Of a DNA stretch of 17,181 nucleotides, positions 13,589-17,181 are shown piece by piece; positions within the stretch are counted from its first letter, which is position 1, and each line of letters begins with the position of its first letter. Origin of the DNA: an uncultured Erysipelotrichaceae bacterium. GTDB taxonomy: Bacteria; Bacillota_I; Bacilli_A; RFN20; CAG-826. Below the pieces are notes generated by a model that did not search any database, was not told the origin of the DNA, and saw only the letters and a list, made by a program, of their open reading frames with translations. The stretch is from positions 1 through 17,181 of the forward strand of contig CAMOEQ010000010.1 of the NCBI GenBank assembly GCA_946612405.1. Direction: 5' to 3'. Made by a program: the position numbers and the translations under genes.

Positions 13589-14965
13589 ATGAATAATTCA
13601 ATATCAGAGATAGCTAGAATCTGGCAAAAAACATTAAAAATAGTTGATGAAAATTTACAAGAAAGGCAAATCTTTGATACTTTCTTCGCAGATACATATA
13701 TCTATGATATTAAAGGTAATACTGTTACAGTAGTCGCTAAAGACTTAACATCGCAAAAATTACTCTCTTCAAAATATATCGATATTATTAAAGAAGCTTA
13801 TAACGAAGTCACAGAAGAAAACGCTGAATTTAAGTTTGTTTTAGCAAAAGACATAACTATTAGCAAAATTACAAAAAGCAGTAATGAACAAGCATCAAAT
13901 GAACCGGTTTTCTTTAAAAATGCTGAGCTAAAAGATGATTTAACATTCGATTCATTTGTAGAAGGTGATTTCAATAAGGAAGCTTATCGCGCCGCAACAT
14001 TGATTGCAAAAGACCCAGGAAAGATCTTTAATCCACTATTTATTTATTCACATTCTGGTTTAGGAAAAACTCACTTATTGCACGCTATTGGAAACAGAAT
14101 TAAGAGCAAAAATCCAAAGGCAAAAATCCTTTACATCGACGCTAATGACTTTGTTGAAGAATATGTTAAATTCGTCAAAGGCGAGAAAGAAAATGAGACA
14201 CTAAAAGACTTTTTTGTGGGTGTTGATGTGTTGCTATTTGATGATGTTCAATTCTTGGAAAATAAGGTTAAAACAGAAGAGATGTTTTTCTACGTATATC
14301 AAAAGATGGTTAACAGTGGTAGACAAATCGTTATCACATCAGATAGACAGCCTAATGAATTAAAAGGTTTAGAAGATCGTCTTATCACAAGATTCAGCCA
14401 GGGTTTGACAGTGAAAATCAATAATCCTGATATAGATACATGCGTGAAAATTCTTAAAAAACAAATTGAAAATGAAGGCTTAGATGTCGATAATTTTGAT
14501 CCCGCTGTTTTATATTTCTATGCTGAGAAATTTAGCGATAATGTTCGTGAACTATATGGTGCATTTAATAGGTTAATTTTCTACACATCCGAAATGAATC
14601 AAGTTCAAAGAGTTACATTAGATGTCGCTATTGAAGCTGCACAAAATATTACAGGCATTAAAAACGTCGCTGCACAGTTATCTGAACAAAAGATTATCAA
14701 TGTTGTTGCTGACTATTACAATCTCATCCCAAGTCAATTAACAGGCAAAGTTAGAACTGGTCAATTAGCATTAGCAAGACATGTTGCCATGTATCTCATC
14801 AGACTTAATATTGATGTACCACTTGGAAGAATAGGTAACATGTTTGGTGGTCGTGATCACACAACGGTGATGAACGGTATATCAAAAGTGGAAAGTATGT
14901 TGAAAACTGACGAGGCATTAAAAGCCGCTATTGATGAACTACAAAAGAGAATTAAAAGTAATTAA
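13589..14965 (+). CDS. dnaA: Chromosomal replication initiator protein DnaA
   Basis: Binds origin boxes as an ATP-bound filament, melts the origin and loads the helicase. In 458 residues: domain I about 1-90 (IWQKTLKIVDENL); short linker to about 110; AAA+ domain III about 115-345 with P-loop SHSGLGKTHLLHAIGN (154-169), Walker B VLLFDD (214-219), sensor 1 ITSDRQPNEL, arginine finger in RLITRF (Arg268) and sensor 2 NVREL (Arg320); domain IV with GKVRTGQLALARHVAMYL and the signature IGNMFGGRDHTTVMNGISK (415-433). The first P-loop glycine (GxxxxGKT) is Ser154 here. I start at ATG 13589 because AAGGTGA is well spaced before it; an in-frame GTG at 13580 lies within that site. Confidence 0.97.
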   Translation: MNNSISEIARIWQKTLKIVDENLQERQIFDTFFADTYIYDIKGNTVTVVAKDLTSQKLLSSKYIDIIKEAYNEVTEENAEFKFVLAKDITISKITKSSNEQASNEPVFFKNAELKDDLTFDSFVEGDFNKEAYRAATLIAKDPGKIFNPLFIYSHSGLGKTHLLHAIGNRIKSKNPKAKILYIDANDFVEEYVKFVKGEKENETLKDFFVGVDVLLFDDVQFLENKVKTEEMFFYVYQKMVNSGRQIVITSDRQPNELKGLEDRLITRFSQGLTVKINNPDIDTCVKILKKQIENEGLDVDNFDPAVLYFYAEKFSDNVRELYGAFNRLIFYTSEMNQVQRVTLDVAIEAAQNITGIKNVAAQLSEQKIINVVADYYNLIPSQLTGKVRTGQLALARHVAMYLIRLNIDVPLGRIGNMFGGRDHTTVMNGISKVESMLKTDEALKAAIDELQKRIKSN

Positions 14966-15009
14966 TTTTATTTTTAAATAAAAAATGGTAATTAAATACA
15001 CTGTTGTGA

Positions 15010-15015
15010 TAGAAT
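15010..15015 (+). promoter_or_regulatory. Candidate dnaN promoter (extended -10)
   Basis: TGATAGAAT (15007-15015) contains TAGAAT, five of six to TATAAT, with the TG of an extended -10. It lies upstream of the origin boxes, so a transcript from it would cross them and reach dnaN at 15109 after about 85 bases. No clear -35 is visible; dnaN may also be read through from dnaA, since no convincing terminator follows dnaA. Confidence 0.35.
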
Positions 15016-15038
15016 TAAATAGATAGGGTGAAATCGAA

Positions 15039-15100
15039 TTATCCACAATTTCCACAGCACTAATAATTATTATAAATAATAATATAAATAAAATAGAAAG
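15039..15100 (+). other. Origin region part 2: tandem DnaA boxes and AT-rich unwinding element
   Basis: A perfect DnaA box TTATCCACA at 15039-15047 is directly followed by a second, ATTTCCACA, at 15048-15056, in the same orientation and with no gap. After GCAC (15057-15060) comes an almost pure A/T tract of about 35 bases that begins with phased triplets TAA TAA TTA TTA TAA (15061-15075). Box, short GC patch, then 3-base repeats is the order described for the basal unwinding system of bacterial origins (DnaA-trios, written TA[G/A] 5' to 3'). I infer strand opening happens here. Confidence 0.8.
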
Positions 15101-15108
15101 GAACTTAT

Positions 15109-16230
15109 ATGAGATTTACTATTAAACGAGAGGAATTCCTCAAAGGTCTAAACACTGCTTCAAGAGCGGTTTCTAGCAAAGTTGCTATGCCAATATTAGA
15201 AAATCTTAAATTAGAACTTACAGATAGAGGTTTATTTATCACAGGATCTAATTTAGACATTACAATTAAAACACAAGTTCCTTATAAATTAGGTGAAGAA
15301 GACATCATTAGAAATTATAAAGAAGGTTCAACTCTAATTAAGGCTAAATTAATTACTGATATTGTTAGAAAAGTCGACTCAGAAGAAATCACATTAGATG
15401 TTATTGATTCAACAATTGCTACAATCAGCAACAATCGCTCTGAATTCCGTTTAAATTGCGTTAAAGTTGATGAATATCTTGATTTAGATCTAGAAGCTAA
15501 TGGTACACAACTTAGCATGTCTGCAGTTGATTTCAATACCTTGGTTAATCAAACAGCTTTTGCGGCATCTTTAAAAGAACAACGTCCAATCTTAACAGCT
15601 TTAAACCTTGAAGCTAAAGATGGTTTATTAACTGCTACTGCTACAGACTCAGCGAGAATGGCAAGAAAAACAATCAACATTCCAGATGATGTTTCTTTCT
15701 TAGCTAATGTTCCAGCCAAAATGATGGTGGAAGTTAGCCATTTGTTAGAAGGCAAAGATTCATTGGAAGTTGCTTTTAGCGATAAAAAAGCTTTATTCAC
15801 AATTGGTACAACGATCGTTGCTACTAGATTGATCGCTGGTGATTATCCAAATACCAAAAATATCGTTCCAAGGATTACCAATTATTCCTTAGAAGTTAAC
15901 GCTAACGATTTAATGAAAGCCATTGAAAGAGCCAACATTTTATCAATCGATAGAGAAAACGTTGTTGACTTAACAATGAGTGAAGATGGCGTTGAGATTT
16001 CCGCTAAATCTAGCCAAATTGGTTCCGCTGTTGAAAAAATCGACATGTTTAAATATGTTGGTCAACCACTTAAGATTTCATTTAATAGTGAATTCGTTAT
16101 CGCAGCCGTCAAAGCACTTGGATCTGCTGATGTGACATTTGCATTTGTAGGCGAAATGAAGCCGTTTGTTGTTGAAAACGCCTCAGATGACTCCATTGTT
16201 CAAATTGTCACTCCAGTGCGCACTTATTAG
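15109..16230 (+). CDS. dnaN: DNA polymerase III beta subunit (sliding clamp)
   Basis: Forms the ring-shaped homodimeric clamp that tethers the replicative polymerase and many repair proteins to DNA. The 373 residues start MRFTIKREEFLKGLNTASRAVSSK and end in QIVTPVRTY, matching the conserved C-terminal PxR.. ending whose residues help form the partner-binding pocket. Internal landmarks are PILENLKLEL, SNLDITIKT, LLTATATDSARMA and the IAGDYPN segment, in the order of the three clamp domains. Length is standard. AAAGGAAC is five to ten bases upstream of the ATG. It follows dnaA after the second origin element and is closed by a strong terminator. Confidence 0.97.
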   Translation: MRFTIKREEFLKGLNTASRAVSSKVAMPILENLKLELTDRGLFITGSNLDITIKTQVPYKLGEEDIIRNYKEGSTLIKAKLITDIVRKVDSEEITLDVIDSTIATISNNRSEFRLNCVKVDEYLDLDLEANGTQLSMSAVDFNTLVNQTAFAASLKEQRPILTALNLEAKDGLLTATATDSARMARKTINIPDDVSFLANVPAKMMVEVSHLLEGKDSLEVAFSDKKALFTIGTTIVATRLIAGDYPNTKNIVPRITNYSLEVNANDLMKAIERANILSIDRENVVDLTMSEDGVEISAKSSQIGSAVEKIDMFKYVGQPLKISFNSEFVIAAVKALGSADVTFAFVGEMKPFVVENASDDSIVQIVTPVRTY

Positions 16231-16264
16231 GCCAAAGAACACTATTTCTAGAGTATAGTAAATT

Positions 16265-16289
16265 AAGGGAATATTTAATTCCCTTTTTT
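16265..16289 (+). terminator. Rho-independent terminator after dnaN
   Basis: AAGGGAAT (16265-16272) pairs exactly with ATTCCCTT (16278-16285) around the loop ATTTA and is followed by a run of six T residues (16284-16289). It lies 35 bases after the dnaN stop and is the clearest terminator in the window. Confidence 0.85.
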
Positions 16290-16294
16290 ATTTA

Positions 16295-16307
16295 TATAAT
16301 GTATAAT
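16295..16307 (+). promoter_or_regulatory. Candidate rlbA-recF promoter with two -10 hexamers
   Basis: Two perfect TATAAT hexamers lie one base apart (16295-16300 and 16302-16307), just after the dnaN terminator and 20-32 bases before the rlbA start. A -35 is not evident, because that position falls in the terminator. AGGAG at 16316-16320 is the ribosome binding site. Confidence 0.45.
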
Positions 16308-16326
16308 AGTTCCATAGGAGTTTTTT

Positions 16327-16545
16327 GTGGTCCAAAAGAGCGTCAAATTAAGAAAAGATGAAGCTTTTATCACTTTAGGAGTATTGCTTAAAATCACTGG
16401 TATTATCGATACTGGAGGACAAGCTAAATACTTCTTAAGTGAGAATGTTGTTCTTGTAAACGGAGAAGAAGAAAATCGCCGTGGAAGAAAGCTTTATCAT
16501 AACGATGTGATTGTGATAAATAACCAAACATTCGTTATTGACTAA
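16327..16545 (+). CDS. rlbA: S4-domain protein RlbA/YaaA
   Basis: A 72-residue protein consisting of one S4-type RNA-binding domain. Key features are GGQAKYFLSENVVLVNGEEENRRGRKLYHNDVI split as GGQAKYFLSENVVLVNG (about 36-52) and EEENRRGRKLYHND, the classic S4 loop with its Arg/Lys cluster. Homologues between dnaN and recF in Bacillota are named YaaA or RlbA and have been linked to ribosome biogenesis. The start is GTG at 16327, supported by AGGAG six bases upstream. Only two bases separate its stop from recF, so the two genes are read together. Confidence 0.9.
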   Translation: MVQKSVKLRKDEAFITLGVLLKITGIIDTGGQAKYFLSENVVLVNGEEENRRGRKLYHNDVIVINNQTFVID

Positions 16546-16547
16546 TC

Positions 16548-17181
16548 ATGATAATCAAAAAGATCAATCTCAAAAAATTCCGTAACCACGAAAACCTATC
16601 ACTGGATTTCTCAGATCATCTCAACGTCATAACTGGTCCCAATGCTGCCGGCAAAACAAACATTGTGGAAGCTATCTACTATTTATCTTTAGGAAGAAGT
16701 TTTAGAACTAGTGAAGACACTGAATTGATTAAGAAAAACCAGGATAAAGCAGAAATTAGCGCACTAATTGAGGAAGGAGAAATAACTAGAAAAATTAAAG
16801 TTACCATTTCTAGAGTTGGCAAATCAGTTTCTATTAATGGCAAAAATATTTCTAAATTATCTGAACTATCAAAGTGCGTTAATGTCATTTCATTTCAACC
16901 GAAAGACGTCATGCTATTTAGTGGGCCACCTAGAGATAGAAGAAACTTTTTAGATATATCTATATCTAAGAAAAGTAATGCCTATCTAGACTATATCTCT
17001 AGATATGAAAAAGTCCTTAAAGAGAGGAATGATTTGTTGAAATCAGAAAAAGTAGATCAAACATTGCTTGATGTTACTACTGAATTAATGATCAAATTAT
17101 CGGCGTCGATCATCTCTTATAGGCAAATGTATGTCAAGGATATCAACGATATCCTTAATAAAATAACGCGCGCGCTCACAG
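16548..17181 (+). CDS. recF: DNA replication/repair protein RecF, 3' end cut by window edge
   Basis: An SMC-like ATPase that helps load RecA at single-strand gaps with RecO and RecR. I translated 211 residues from the ATG at 16548; the frame is open to the window end. It starts MIIKKINLKKFRNHENLSL and has the Walker A motif GPNAAGKTNIVEAIYYLSLG (about 30-49), then GRSFRT, SFQPKDVMLFSGPP and RRNFLD, all RecF landmarks. The Walker B and signature motifs should lie beyond the edge; full RecF is about 360-370 residues. There is no separate Shine-Dalgarno, so translation is probably coupled to rlbA. Confidence 0.95.
   Translation, partial: MIIKKINLKKFRNHENLSLDFSDHLNVITGPNAAGKTNIVEAIYYLSLGRSFRTSEDTELIKKNQDKAEISALIEEGEITRKIKVTISRVGKSVSINGKNISKLSELSKCVNVISFQPKDVMLFSGPPRDRRNFLDISISKKSNAYLDYISRYEKVLKERNDLLKSEKVDQTLLDVTTELMIKLSASIISYRQMYVKDINDILNKITRALT

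Noticed and set aside
14966..14995. AT-only inverted repeat just after dnaA as a possible terminator
   Set aside because: The pairing of the A and T runs is imperfect and contains no G-C pair, so a stable terminator is unlikely.

Overview
The window is an AT-rich chromosomal replication-origin region from a low-GC Bacillota-type bacterium. The origin genes (rpmH, rnpA, yidC, jag/khpB, mnmE on one side; dnaA, dnaN, rlbA/yaaA, recF on the other), the presence of RNase M5, and AGGAGG-like ribosome binding sites all point there. TAA, TAG and TGA are all used as stops, so the code is the standard one and not that of Mycoplasma/Spiroplasma. A GMP synthetase without its glutaminase domain, a shortened GlmU and an unusually large lipoprotein-type YidC suggest an Erysipelotrichia/Mollicutes-related, possibly host-associated lineage. 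That placement is inference; the species cannot be named from sequence reading alone.

Layout. From about 12,222 down to 1 every gene lies on the minus strand; from 12,376 to the end every gene lies on the plus strand, so transcription diverges from the origin. Minus strand in transcription order: rpmH, rnpA, yidC, khpB (jag) | terminator | mnmE, tatD, rnmV, rsmA | ispE, glmU (short form), a four-repeat small protein, a ROK sugar kinase, a sugar nucleotidyltransferase | hairpin region | a P-loop kinase, guaA (synthetase domain only), hpt (cut by the window edge). Plus strand: a DUF2804-type protein, origin box cluster 1, dnaA, origin box cluster 2 with an AT-rich unwinding region, dnaN, terminator, rlbA, recF (cut by the window edge).

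How the genes work together. The origin block couples initiation (DnaA), the clamp (DnaN) and RecF. The ribosome/membrane block supplies L34, the RNase P protein, the membrane insertase and its RNA-binding partner. The next block covers tRNA wobble modification, 5S rRNA maturation and 16S dimethylation. The sugar/isoprenoid block makes isoprenoid precursor and activated sugars for envelope or glycoconjugates. The last block is purine nucleotide supply (GMP synthesis and hypoxanthine/guanine salvage).

I see no CRISPR array, insertion sequence, prophage, rRNA or tRNA gene. Nothing here is clearly a new multi-gene system. The points most worth a second look are the truncated, motif-variant GlmU translationally coupled to a four-repeat small protein, the synthetase-only GuaA, the DUF2804 gene placed between rpmH and dnaA, the split origin, the variant Walker A of DnaA, and three copies of one inverted-repeat arm before the purine block.
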